This document shows positions 31,172 through 44,650 of a DNA stretch of 64,000 nucleotides, one piece after another. Made by a program: the position numbers and the translations under genes. The stretch is from contig NGBS01000597.1 in assembly GCA_002245135.1 (NCBI GenBank), positions 62,001 to 126,000 on the forward strand, given 5' to 3'. Source of the DNA: Proteromonas lacertae. Taxonomy: Eukaryota > Sar > Bigyra > Opalinata > Proteromonadidae. The stretch's first letter is position 1. Each line of letters opens with the position of its first letter. A model generated the notes under the pieces. The model saw only the letters and a program-made list of their open reading frames with translations, searched no databases and was not told where the DNA came from.

Positions 31172-34100
31172 ATGATGAGTTTAAAAGAAGTGCTTCTGAT
31201 TATACTAGTAATGATACAATTCTCATCAGAAAGTTCAATTGCCGCAAAGAAAATGTGTTTTGCTTTTGAAGATGATGAAGTTGCTGATGTATTAATAGAT
31301 ATAACTGAAGCATTATTCAACTCAACAAATGTAATAAATGATAATGATATGGAATATGTGAAGTTTGATACTTCAATAGATCAAAATACAGTAGATACTT
31401 ATAAAAAATTGGGTGAAACAGGTAAATGTGGTATAGTATTTACAAAACTTAAAGGAATAAGAAATAATTTATCAGCAATAGTTGAAGTTAACAATATGAT
31501 GAATTATTATAATATGTATACTATTAGTAGTGTTCTTGGGACAATACCAATATGCTTTAACCGTGTTATAAGAGGATATCTAACTTGTGATTCATCTTTT
31601 CAGTGTATGATTTATAAGATTTCTATTTATATATATATTTTAAATAGATATGAATTATTATTGGAAAAATAACACCAATTTTGTACTAATATATTCAGAT
31701 AAAAGTGATATGAAAGGTTGTGTAAGTAGTTATACTGAATACTTCAAAGGTAATGAAATGAATATCACACGAATAATAAAATATGATACTGCAACAACAC
31801 CTCCTTTATATGAAAAAGTATTAGCTGAATTTAAAGATAAGAAAGCAATAGTGATTAACTTTTTACCAGCAGATGAAACAGAACCTGTTGCTTTGTATAT
31901 ATCCACAAATACTCTAAATATTACAATGATTTCATTTCAAGAAATCTCAAAAGCAGATTTACCAAAATTTCCAACAACAAGAGATACCACTGATAATAAA
32001 TATTCATTTTATGTAGCATCTCAAATTATATCATTGGATATAGAAAAAGATGAAGCATTTAAGAATGCTTATTTATATGTAAGAGATTATAAACCAACTT
32101 TAGATCCTTCTACCACTGATACTGCAGCTACTACTACTGCTCCACCCAATCCACCAACTACTCCTCCTCCAGTTAATATTGCTGATTTTACAACAGAAAT
32201 GAAACTATAGTATATTTATTTATTTTGTATATATATATATATAGTTATGAGTTATTATCATTATATTTGAATGAAGTAAAGACAAAAAAGATTGTAACAC
32301 CTGAAATGGTTATTAATAGCTTATATAATGAATTAAGAACAATTAATGAGGTTAGTTACAGTTTATTGTCTAATAATGTTCTAGTTGGTTCAGTAGATGG
32401 TTATGAAATTGTTGTAGATGCTGGTAAAAATGTCTTAGCTAATGAACCATTTAGAGTTGTTCCAATCAGTTTTGATATTCAAGAAAAAGAGTTAAACGGC
32501 AAACCAATAGAAAATCTCTGTGATTTTTCAATTTCTGAAACTAATTTTAAATCAACTTATCAATATATTATAACTGTAAGTTATTATTCAGGTGCTTTAA
32601 AAGTATTAATTGAAGGAATTGAGGATACATTAGAAGTTGCTTTGGATAGAATCAATGAAGAAGAAGAGATATTGGGAAAGAAAACTCTCTCAATTACTAT
32701 TGATGCTTCAAGTGGTGTTGAAAATGTATTGAATGAAATAAAAAAATACTATGAAAAATTTGATATTCTAGCCGTTTTATATTATGGTTTAGATGATGTA
32801 TTAAATGCAATGATAAAAGCTTGGACTTATGATATTCCCATTATAAATTACAGTATAACAGCAGGAGAACATTGTAATAGTAAAGTATTAGAAATGGGTG
32901 TAAATATCCAAACATTATGGAGAGCAACAACTGAATTATTTGATATTGACACCATGATGATTGTATATAGTGATAGTGATTATTCAAACACTGCTCGTGA
33001 TATTATAAGTGCAAATGCTGAGGAAATTGGTATATATTTAAAGGAAGATGCTTTTGTTGAAGAAAATACAGTGGAAGCTTCAAAGAACGCATGTGGTCAA
33101 ATTTATTCAAAATGTACAGATGGGTGTTATGTGATTAATATATTAGATAGAAGTTATTTTACAAATTTATTTACTGAATGTTATAATGATTATAATATTT
33201 CATCAACAAAATACCCAATAATATCATATGCTATTGATGAACAATTATTAAAATCAATTGATGCAAAAGCAGTAAATGGTCATTATGTAGTTGGATATTT
33301 CTTTGATTCAATGGAAACTGAAGTTGGAGAACAATTGAGAACTGCATTGAGGAATAGGAATTATTTTGGCAAAGTAACTTCAAATATGGCTATTTTATAT
33401 ACTACCACATTTGTTATTGCTAGAGCATTTAATAAAGCAAGAAGAAGTGATCAACTAAGAGCATTTTTGCTGTATATTTTCTATTATTTTTCTATTTACT
33501 TAGAGGTGCAAGAAATAGTTTTTATGATGGTCCAGGTGGTCATTGTTATGTTAGCCAATATGGATATGGAAGTTATTTATTTAATTCTGGATATATTAGT
33601 GATGGTAGTATAATTGAATTAGATAAATCAAAAGGCACACAAATTGCATCTGCTTTTAATGACCCTTCTGAATATTGTGATTGGGTAAATGGCAAATTAG
33701 ATCATTTACAAACAAAACAAGTGATATTTTTGTATGTAAGAAATGAAACAAATACTGAAAGAATTGATTATTATGAATATACAGCTAATCAAGTCGGAGG
33801 ATTTCTTAATTCAAAAGGTGGAATTGCTGGTTATATGTTGAAAGTTAAAGTTCCACCACTTCATTCAATTGAAGATTTAGTAAAATATATGAAAGGTGTA
33901 AATCCTATAAATGTTTTATGTTATGTTGGTACAACATCATATCTTTTTAATTTAAGATATTATTATTTTTATTAGTTATATATCTTTAATTACTGTTTAA
34001 TAAAGAAGAAAGAGAAGCAATTAAAACAATATTAGCTGAACAGGATAAATTATTATTCAGTATTCATGCAAGTGAAGGTGAAGAATGTGATAAACAAATC

Positions 34101-37100
34101 ATTCAAATTGCTAGAATTCCACATCAATATGTATTTTCTGTATTTGGTTATTTCACTGAAAGACAAAGCGTTTGTGCTATTATATCTGATAATTCAACGT
34201 ATTTTGTTATTATTTAATTTATTATAAATAGTACTAACGATGGAATTGCAAATTATTTATCCCAAGTGTCACATTCATTTGTTTCTTACAATTGCTATGT
34301 AATTAATTTTGAGAATTTTGAACGTTTGAAATATCAATTGAATTTAATGACTACATTTTCAAATTCTACAACTTTATATTCTTTAATGGGAAGTTTGACA
34401 AATGAAATGATTAATAATATTTATGATTGGGGTTTTTTACCTCCTGAAAAATATCCAATAGTTATATTAGATTTATTATATCCAGAGTATTATAGTTTTG
34501 AAAATAAAACTAAATATGAAGGTCATTATTATGTTTCATCTTATTCATTACAAAAGACAAATCAAGAGAATTTACAGATGAAGTCAGTTATTGAATTGTA
34601 TTATGGAAATTTGCCTCTACAAATGCATGAAGATTCTGTTGCTGCGTATATATATATTAATATTTTTTTTAGTTTTTCTGCTTTAACATTAGTTGCTTCA
34701 GCTATGGGAAACATTTTTATTGAATCATCAGCTGAATTAAGATATAAAATCTATAAAACATCAATCAATACTCCATATGGTGAAATATCAGTTTCTACAT
34801 CAAATTTGATGAAGTCTTATTTTACAATTCATAAATTCACAAATGAGACTGATATATTGTTAATATTACCTGAACATTCACTTGAAAGGTCACAATATTC
34901 TGCTTTTGTATATATATTTATATATTTATATTATAGTTGAATAATAATATAAACAATGTATGTGACTTTGATGAAGGTGTAAATGTCAATTATTATGAAA
35001 AAGAAGTATATAAATTCGCACTATGGTATGAAGATGAAGATGAAGCACTTTATTTTCTATTAAGAGAATATCAAGATATTACTAATGAAGAAGGTGGTTT
35101 TGGAGGTTTGAATTATGATTTAGTTAAAACATTTTGTAAGAATGATACAGAAATTGAAATGTCATTTAATCAGTCATATAGATTTATTATTAGTGGATGT
35201 AGTGATGAAGTTAATAACAAATATATTGGACGTTTAAATAAGACATTTATGTTTGTAATGAAAGATCAGCAAACTTCAGCTTGTAATGATTCAGCGTATA
35301 TATTTTATATGTTTTATACATTATTAATATTGAAATAGAATATATTTGGGTTTATCTCCTTATCAGCAAGCATATCCATTAATCAATTATATTTCGACTA
35401 TTTATCCACTTAAAGCTTTTGTAATAATGGATATTAGTTATAACAATTCAATATTCCATGATATTATTGTTGAATATTTACATGAAAGTGGTTTTGAAAC
35501 ACCAATTGATGTTTATGTAAATGAAAGTAGTACTGTAAAAGAAGTAGAAGAACAAGTATATGGAATATTATCAAGAGTATTAAGATACATGCCAGAAGGT
35601 GGTGTAATATTTAATTATTTAAATGAATATTCTGAAAGTGTATATACTGCTTTTCATGATATAATATGTTATTCTCAAAAATATGAAAATATAGATTGTA
35701 AAAATTCAAGTGTTTATACTGACAAATATGTTATTGTTACTGACAATAACGAAATGTTTGGTGAAGTAGAACCAAAATTAAGAATTGGTCATTTGTTGTT
35801 AGTTAGTAGTTATGTAAATACAGCACCATATATTGAACAATTGTGGATTGATTTATTTGGTAAAAATCAAATTCCAACTTCTATTGAAGCAAGAGGTGCT
35901 TTAGGTTATGAATTGATGAAAGACATTTTGAGTAATACATTAACAGATGATTATGATACAGTTAGAGATTATATGTTTAATAATAATATAGAAACATCAT
36001 TTGGTGAATTAGTAATAGATATAGATTTCCATTTACATGTGAAAATATCAATAATGACAAGTGATGAAAATGGTAATATAGTAGAAGTTAGTCAATTGTC
36101 AAGTTATTTCCCAGCTGAAACATATTTCTTAACATCTAATTCAAAAACTGAACAGTTTGTGTGTGATTTCAAAGATGCACAAGGCGAAACAATTCAAAAG
36201 ATATTTAATGTTGTTATATTTGGACCTTTATCAAATGCTGATGCTTACGTTGGAAATGAGATGATGTATTCATTCTTATCAAGCTTCGACTTGATTAATG
36301 AAAATGGAGGTATTCAAGAAAGATTTGTCAATCCATTAGTAATTGATTCTACGAATGATGAAATAGTTTATGATACTATAAGAAATATGAAGAGAATATA
36401 CCATACAAGAATAATATTTGGATGTTATGATTCATTTACTAGAAATGGAATTGCCAAAGATTTGCATGAAAATGGAGTTTTATTGTTTTATCCACATAAC
36501 TTTGAAGGCTTTGAATGTAAAGAGAATATTATATATTGTGGAATGCCTTTCTCACTTAGAATTGCTTATATTCCTTGGATATTATCGACATTTGATAAAG
36601 ATCGTATAGCTATATTATACACTGATAAAGTAACAGAAACAAAAATAATGCAGTATATAAAAAGTGAATTTAGTATTAGAGAAGTAACACCTATTGCAAT
36701 TATTGAAGTTTCAAACACTGATTATGATATGGAGAAAATATTGAAGTTATTACAGTCTAAAATGAGTAGTGGTGTAATTATATCTTTATTGACTGGAACT
36801 GCTAGATTTGAGTTGTTTAAAACAATGTTTGAATTAGAAATGACTTCTGATTCATATACAGTTGTTGCTGAAAAGGTGAGAAGAGTAGATATTGATGGTC
36901 CATATGGTAAATATATGGTAGGACATTATATTTGGGTTAGTTTCCATAAAGATTATTATCCATTAACAGATGTAAGAGAAATATTCAATAAAGAATATTC
37001 GTTTGCAATAAATACTACTCATGGTAGTGAAAATGCATTCTTTGCAGCAAAAATATTTGAGAATGCCTTTTCAAATATTCAATTCAATGATTCTGAAGGT

Positions 37101-40100
37101 TTAGAAGTTCCTTACACATTTGAAGAAGCTTTAGATGCAATTCATAATGCTATAATAGTAGAAGGAGGTATGAATGTGAAAGTTTTTACCAACAATTATA
37201 TGAGTTTTTCAATCAGTTTATGTAAAATATTAGAAAACAAAACAACTGGATATCTTGAAGCTAATGCAATATATGAGTATCATTCATCTGATGTTACTGC
37301 ACCAAATCCTTGGAAAACTAGTGATCCTAATTATCCTAGATTATCATGTAATTGGGATACAAAAGCAGCAATAAGAGGTGAACAATTACAGGAAGATAGT
37401 TACTTCATTGGTGCAATATTTTCAGTTAAAAACAACGAATCTCCTTTTGAAATGTATGGTTTGAATTTGTTAATTGCAATGACATCAAAGATTAATGATT
37501 TAGGTGGTGTAATTGGTAAAACATTGAATTTTAAAGTATATGATCCTTCAGCTTATGATAATGATTATGAAAAAATAGCAAAAATAGCAGCTGAAGATGA
37601 AGTATCAGTATTCTTTGGTTGTTATACATCTGAATGTCGTATTGCATTTGCTAAAGAATTTCAATCAATCAATAAGTATTTATTCTATCCACAAACATAT
37701 GAAGGTCAAGAATGTTATTCAAGTGTATACTATTTTGGAAGTATTGCAAATCAATTATTTGACCAATTAGTACCATATTTAAGAGTTGTATCTAATTATA
37801 ATGAGGTATTGTTGATTGGATCATCCGATTTTGAACCTGAATATACAAATACCTTATTTGATGTAGTGAAATTTAAACTGGAAGATATAATGGATAAAAA
37901 AGGTGAATATAGAATAGACAGTAAGAGTGGAAGTGCAAGAGCAATTGTATCTACTGTATTAGATGATTTACCAAATGGTGGTATTATTATTTCAACATTG
38001 ATTGGTGATCCACTAAATGAATTTTTGGTTGCATTGAATGAGAAGATTGTAACAAGACATCAATTACAAGTTATTTGTATTGGTCCAGATAGAGAAATAT
38101 TGGATTATGCAATAAATGATTATATTGATGTTTATGAACCAAGTTATTATTTCGATGAAGTAAATGAAACAAATGCATTCCGTTTAGCTTCTATGGAATA
38201 TACAATAAAAGAAATAAATTCAGCATATGAAAGTTCAGTTTATGCAGGAATGAGATTTTGGTATAGAGCTGTTTTAAAAGCGAATAGTTTAGAAATTGAA
38301 GATTGGAGAAAAGCAATAATGGGAATGGAATATGAGACTGGATCTGGTATATTGAAAATGAACAAAAATCAATATGTATCATTACCATTCTATTTAGGAC
38401 AAGTTAATACAACAAGCAGAAGGTTTGATATAGCATTTGAACAGGATATAGTAATCGAGCCAATGGCTTGGAATTGGGATATTGTTGAAACACATGGTAA
38501 AGTATGTGATCATACAATTGGTAAAAGTAAATACGATATTGATATAATAAATATACTGTTTGGTATATCATTAACAGGCATTCAACAATCAATGGATACT
38601 GGATTATCTAATGTAATGAATATGTTAGTGGATGAGTTTAACAATCTAGGAGGAATTATAGATCATAGATTGTATGTAACTGATATTGATATAGGTAGTG
38701 ATGATACAGAATGTTCAACTGTATTTTTTAAGAATTTCGCTAATGATGTAGATGATACAATCAATTTAATTATTACTACAGCAAGTATTGAATGTATGAC
38801 AATGATATTAGATGAAGTAGTAAAAAGAGATATTCCAATTATACATATTGGTATGTCACCTGGTGAATCATGTGAGAATAATATCATCTATGCCAATAAA
38901 GAGCCAAGTATTGTAGAAAGAGTAGTTAGCATATTGAATGATGTAACTGATGAAAGTACATTAGCTTATGCAATATTATCAACTTATGATGAATCTAGTT
39001 CAAGAGCCAATCAATATGCTCAAAAAGTAGTTAAGAATTTAGGTGGAACAATTGTTCTTGCAAAGACATTTACATCAACCATATCACAGCAAGAAGTTGA
39101 TTTAATAATGAAAACTATAAGTGAAAGATCAACAGGTTGTTTTGTTTTATTGTTTGGTAGTGATAATTTACATAAATATGTTGATAAATCATATACTAAT
39201 ATCAATATAAATGCTGAAAAATATAAGATAATATCTTATTCCACAGGTGAATCAATGAATAGTCCAAATTATCAGCCATTCTATTCCATACAATCATATT
39301 TCCAATCTATAGAAGGTGAATCAAATGAAATATTTGTTAATAGAATATCTAAATATACTAAGAATCCAATAACTGAAAGAATGTCAAGTTTATATGCAGT
39401 TTTCCATTTATGGGCAGATGCAGTAAAGAAGGTGAATAGTGTAGATTATTCAAAATATCAACAAGCATTATACACTGTTAATTTTGATGCACCAGAAGGA
39501 AATGTGAAAATTGAGACGAATAACTATATGAATCATTATATTCGATTTGGTTATCATAGAAAAGGAAATAATGACTTTGATAAAGTGTATGAAAGTTCAT
39601 TACCAGTATCATCTAATCCTTGGAAAACTGAAATGAATGATGGTTATTATATATGTGATTTCTCAAGTTCAACAATTGGCAGATATGCAAGACAATCAAC
39701 CGTTTCAATTGGTGTATTAACCAGTTTTAGTGGTTCATTAGCAAGTACTGATAGAATTATATTGAATGGTCTTAAAGCTGCAGTAACTGAGTTAAATAAT
39801 AATGGTGGTGTATTGGATAGAATGGTATTAATGCAAATTCGTGATTGTAAATCTTTATTACAGAATTATATAGCTTATGCAACAGAATTAGGAAAATTAT
39901 CTGAAATTGTGGCTATATTTGGTGGTTCAAGATATTCACAACAGTTAGCTGTATCTGAAATTGCCATTAAATATAATATTTTATATTTCTATCCAGCAAT
40001 GTCAGGTGGTGAATTCTGTTCAGCAAATACATTCTCATTTGGTATTGTCGGAAGTCAAATGATTTCAGTTATAAAGAAATATGTAACAATGAAAGTTAAT

Positions 40101-43100
40101 ACATTCATTGAAGTATATGATACAACCGATTTTTCAATTAACATTACAAAAGCATTAGAAAGATATGGAGATGAAATAAAAATTGCTTCTTATCCAGTAT
40201 CTTATCTCAATTTGACTGATATATTATCAATACCAGAAAGTATAAGAAAGAAAAGTGCAATTATTGTGTTTGTTTCAATTGATTTTATCCCTATAACTGT
40301 TAATACATTATGTGAGCTTGGCATTTATCCTGATGCTGGTTATAGTATATTTGCTGTAACAATGGAACAACTGCATGCCAAATCAATTCCACCAAAATGT
40401 TTAAGTAATTATAGAATGTTAGCAACATTTACAAATGATATGGGATTAACTACATCAGATGATGTTACAAAACAAGATTCAGCAGTGACATTTGTTACTG
40501 CAATGAATGATTTGTATGGTGAAGGTTCTTGGTTTACACAACACTTAGAATCAGCATATACAAGTGTGAAAGTATGGTCTGAAGCAGCAAAAACATCATT
40601 TTCATTTGATACTGACAAAATTAAAACTGCACTTTATGGTTTATCAACCACTACTCCAGCTGGTTTATTAGTTGTTAATCCAAATGGCTTTTCAAATCGT
40701 GTAATTTATGGATTTCAAGTTGATGGAACTGGAAAAACAAAAGTGACTAGTTATTCTCCTCAACCAGAAACAGCTGATGCTTATAATCAATTGATTGAAG
40801 GAAATGAAGAATATGTTTGTGATTTTACTGATAAAGGTGTGAGATTCAAATATGATTCAGTAAAAATAGCATTATTCCATGATGCATCTAGTACAGCTCA
40901 TGATAGAGAAATGAGAATATTGACTTTAGAAGAGTATTTAATTAATGATATTAATAATAATAAAATCAATGGTTATTATATTCAACCAATCATTATATTT
41001 GGTACAACAGCTCAAGATTTTATTAATGAAATTCACAAGATTGAAAATGATACAAATATTATATTATATATGGGATGTAGAGGAGATCCATGTAGAGAGA
41101 CAGTATTAGCTGAAGCAGAAAGATTGAACATGTTCTTTATTTATACAGGTATTTCGGAAGGTTATATGTCAAGTAAGAATATGTTAGTTACTGGTAACAC
41201 AGCTTATCAAAAGATTCGTGCTTCTATAACGTATATGTTAAGTCAAGGAGTAGAAAACTTCTTATTGATTTTATCTGATGATCCAAAGATGAAGAAGTAT
41301 TTGACAACTGCCCAGTATGTATTAAAAGTTGAAGAAAAATACAGTAAAGTGAATTATATAACTGTTGAGTCAAATAGAACAGATACAAGTTATTATACTT
41401 CAATAGCATCTCAAATATCTAGTTCGAAAATAATAAATGGAAGATTATGTTGTATATTTATTTATTTATTTATTATGTTAAATAGTATTATATTTCTTGG
41501 ATGGTACATCTTCAAGAATGACATTACAAGCAATGAAAGATTATGGAATTAATTTCCATGAGATTATAGCTATTCTAATTAGATATACAAGATCAGATTA
41601 TAGTGATGGTTTCTTAACTGGAATGCCTGGAAGTTTAATAACTGTCAGTTATTCATCGTCTTTAACAACATCTTTATCTGAAGCGTTTGTAAGTGATGTG
41701 CAAGAGAATTTAGGAAATACAGCAGAGACTTTGCAAGAAATGGAATATATAAAAGTTGGTTTTGATATATGGAAATCTGCAATGATTCAAGCAGCTGAAG
41801 ATAGTGGAAATAAAATTCCACCAATTGAATATCTTAGATCTTGTATAATTGGTCAAGATGTAAAAGCACCAAGTGGTTCTGTATATGTTGAAGAGAATTT
41901 GCATTTACAGAGAAATATATTTATAATGGAAGGAAATGCAAATGGTGATTATTTACAAGTATATCCTGATACAGGACAAAGTATATTGATTGAACCAAGA
42001 CCATATCCAGAAGGTTTACCTGAATCTGCTAGATATGGTAAAAGTAAAGGCTTATTTGAATATAGCACTTCAATTGTAGCAGTTTGTTATTTGATGATGG
42101 GTATTGGTATTATATTTTCACTATTTGCATTGATATTCACAATTGTCAAACAGAAAAAACAAGTTATTCGTGCATTTGGAAGACCTTATTCTTACACATT
42201 AGCATTTCACTTGTTATTCTCATCATTTTCTGTTTTGACATATATTATTCCACCAAGTGAAACTAATGGTATATGTAAAGCTCGTGTTGCTGTAGTAGGT
42301 ATTGCGTTTAAAGGTATTTTAGGTTTATTCTATGCAAAAGTAACAAAAATATATCAGAAATATGTCAGAACTCAAAAGATTATAGTAAAAGTATAAATAT
42401 ACATTATTTATTTATTTAATTATTATAGTCGCGTGTTACTACTGCTAGAATATTATTGTTTTATGTTGGTTTTATAGTTTTAGGATTACTAGTTGTTATG
42501 GTATGGTTCTTAGCTGATATTCCAGAATATGATCCAGTTGAAACTACAAAATATTCATCCTATTTTGTAGATGTTTCAATTCGCCAATGCACAGTTTCAA
42601 CTCCTCTATTGTATTTATTTATATTATATATTGTTTATTATTAAATTAGATCTGTTGAATTAGTGATTGATGGTTTGTTGTTGTTATTCCTTATTTACTT
42701 AACAGGAAAAACAAAGAATGCTGCAAATCAACAGAATGATAGTATTGGAATGTTTATTTCTACATTGATATTGACACTATTAGGAGGAGTTATGGTAGCT
42801 TTAGATTTCAGTGTTAGTAATGAACCTGATTCAATATTGCTGTTAAGAACATTAGGAACAGAATTGATTATTATTCTAATGGTATTGTTACAGTATGGTA
42901 TAAAGTTACTTAATTTGTATTTGGATGAAACAGCAAATCTTACAACTGAGTCTGGTAGTAAACATGTAGGAACAAATGGACATTTAGGAACTGGAACTGG
43001 AACAGGAATGCATACATCAACATCAATCAGTAAAATACCAAATTCAAGTTTATTATCACAATCTGCATTTTTATCTTCTAAGATGACTCATACTCATACA

Positions 43101-43133
43101 GCCAAAACTCTCAGAACACAACAGAAACATTAA
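31172..43133 (+). CDS. giant class C GPCR-like receptor with nine tandem periplasmic-binding (UrtA-like) domains
   Basis: Twelve exons and eleven GT-AG introns (27-43 nt, one of 77 nt at 33929-34005) give 3843 residues, exactly in frame. A signal peptide (MMSLKEVLLIILVMIQFSS) is followed by nine repeats of a type I periplasmic-binding fold. Eight are announced by a C-[DN]-[FWH] motif whose Cys codons lie at 32519, 33676, 34961, 36162, 37347, 38515, 39654 and 40818; their coding distance is about 1.12-1.19 kb. Several repeats match urea/amide-binding proteins of ABC transporters (FGCYTSECR, YEGQEC, IANQL). NPWKT linkers recur. The C-terminus has a class C seven-helix domain from about 42060: RPYSYTLAFHLLFSS, CKARVAVVG and later helices to 42930, then a Ser/Thr/His-rich tail. 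It is presumably a plasma-membrane sensor of urea, amides or amino-acid-like ligands; repeats 1, 3 and 4 are the most divergent. Confidence 0.88.
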
Positions 43134-43257
43134 TTAATTAATTATATAATATATCTTACATATCAATATATTATTGTTGGTGTTATTGATTGAAATTGCA
43201 ACAAACAACAAAGATTAATAAATCATAAACGATATAAAACAGAAATTTCTGAATCAT

Positions 43258-44591
43258 TTAATTCCTTGGTTTAGCAGCTAGAAGAGTATGTCTCCATCCA
43301 ACACTTATATCTTTAACAAACAAATTTTCGCATTCCTTCATAACAGTTGGTGGATTAATCCAATCCCACTTATACACAACACCTTCATCATCAATTCCAT
43401 AAAAGCAGTTATTCCCAGATATACTCTTTACTAAATTATGTTTATTTAATTCAACCATATTCACAGGCTTTGGTGTATTAACCATCCTAGTCAATCCATT
43501 ATTTTCTCTCAATTTCCCTTGTTTTATCAATTCTAAAGCAGTTAAAGCATCTCTTAATCCATACATATATAAATTCTGATGAATATCTTGCAAGATTGTA
43601 ATATACATATTACTGTGTATATGGATGATTCTTTGTTTCATATCTATTCTTCTTGGATACAACTGATCATCATATATTTTCTTTTTAAAATTAGGTTTTA
43701 AGGATTGAAATTTACCCCAAGTATATACTTTACCATTTCCAGTTAATCCTAAACCATTTGAAAATCCTAAAGATATATCCACAATTTTATCATTATTACT
43801 TCTCACAATACTAGTTAATTTATCACATTTTACTGGTTTTCTAATATTATCATTTTCTCCAATACCTAATTGACCTCTTGTACTTTTACCCCATCCATAA
43901 ATATTACCTGATTTAGTTAAACACATTACATGTTGAAAACCACAGATAACTTTAGTTACAATTTCATCATCTAATCCTACAACTCTTCCTATTGTAAAAA
44001 TATTATTCTTATCACTTCCTTGACCACATTGACCATATTCATTATCACCAAAACTGTACAATTTACCTGATTCTGTTAAGAAAAAGGTTAATGCCATTCC
44101 TGTTGTTATATCCACTATTTTTTCATTTTCAAATATGAATTCTTCTGGTAGTAGTATATCCACTGCTGATTTACCAAAGAATTTATTGAACCACTTTGCT
44201 AATCGATGACTTGCATCATTCCATCTGCCTATTTCAAGTATATTATGAACATCATGAGTTCTTCCGAATAAATATGGCTTATTAGATGTTGATAATACTG
44301 CAGAATGTCCCCATCCTGCTGATACTTTCATAACATCTACATCTTTCAATGCTTCTATTTTCTAAAAAACTGAAAAAAAAAGATACTTTTGGAATTGCAA
44401 GACTCTCAAAATCACCATGTCCTAAACAACCAATATATCCATCTCCAAATGAATAAGCTATAAAATTCGATAGAAGTTAACAAATACCTCTAAATCCATT
44501 CTCAACATTGCTAACTAAATGACTATATATATTTTATTATACATAAACGCTTATAAATGTATTTATTCACACTTATATTAATTCTATTCAT
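43258..44591 (-). CDS. RCC1-repeat protein, mitochondrial RCC1L-like
   Basis: Four exons (introns 28, 30 and 25 nt) give 416 residues. RCC1 propeller blades are clear: AYSFGDGYIGCLGHGD, SAGWGHSAVLS, GKLYSFGDNEYGQCGQG, CGFQHVMCLTKSGNIYGWG with KSTRGQLGIG, GKVYTWGKFQ and a late SVGWRHTLLA. The first exon (MNRINISVNKYIYKRLF) is basic and lacks acids, like a mitochondrial presequence. This suits RCC1L, the mitochondrial ribosome-linked member, better than the nuclear Ran exchange factor. The first exon rests on a phase-correct intron ending CATTTAG and is less sure than the rest. The start is 60 bp from the divergent TPR gene, so the two share a promoter region. Confidence 0.8.
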
Positions 44592-44629
44592 TGTTATTGG
44601 GAATTGAAAAGAAATTTGACTTGATTAGT

Positions 44630-44640
44630 TCAAGCTTTTC
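44630..44640 (+). promoter_or_regulatory. AAGCTT-core promoter-like motif between RCC1L-like and TPR genes
   Basis: TTCAAGCTTTT, with its core at 44632-44637, lies 13 nt before the TPR gene's ATG and about 40 nt from the divergent start. Confidence 0.3.
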
Positions 44641-44650
44641 TATTTTTAAA

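Noticed and set aside
33929-34005. U12-type intron starting at the ATATC inside the receptor (about 33940)
   Set aside because: Every AC or AG end gave the wrong phase or removed conserved residues. The GTAC..AAAG intron fits phase and repeat length.
38191-39205. Open frames on the minus strand opposite the receptor, and others opposite large genes
   Set aside because: They have no family motifs and are shadows of A+T-rich coding sequence.
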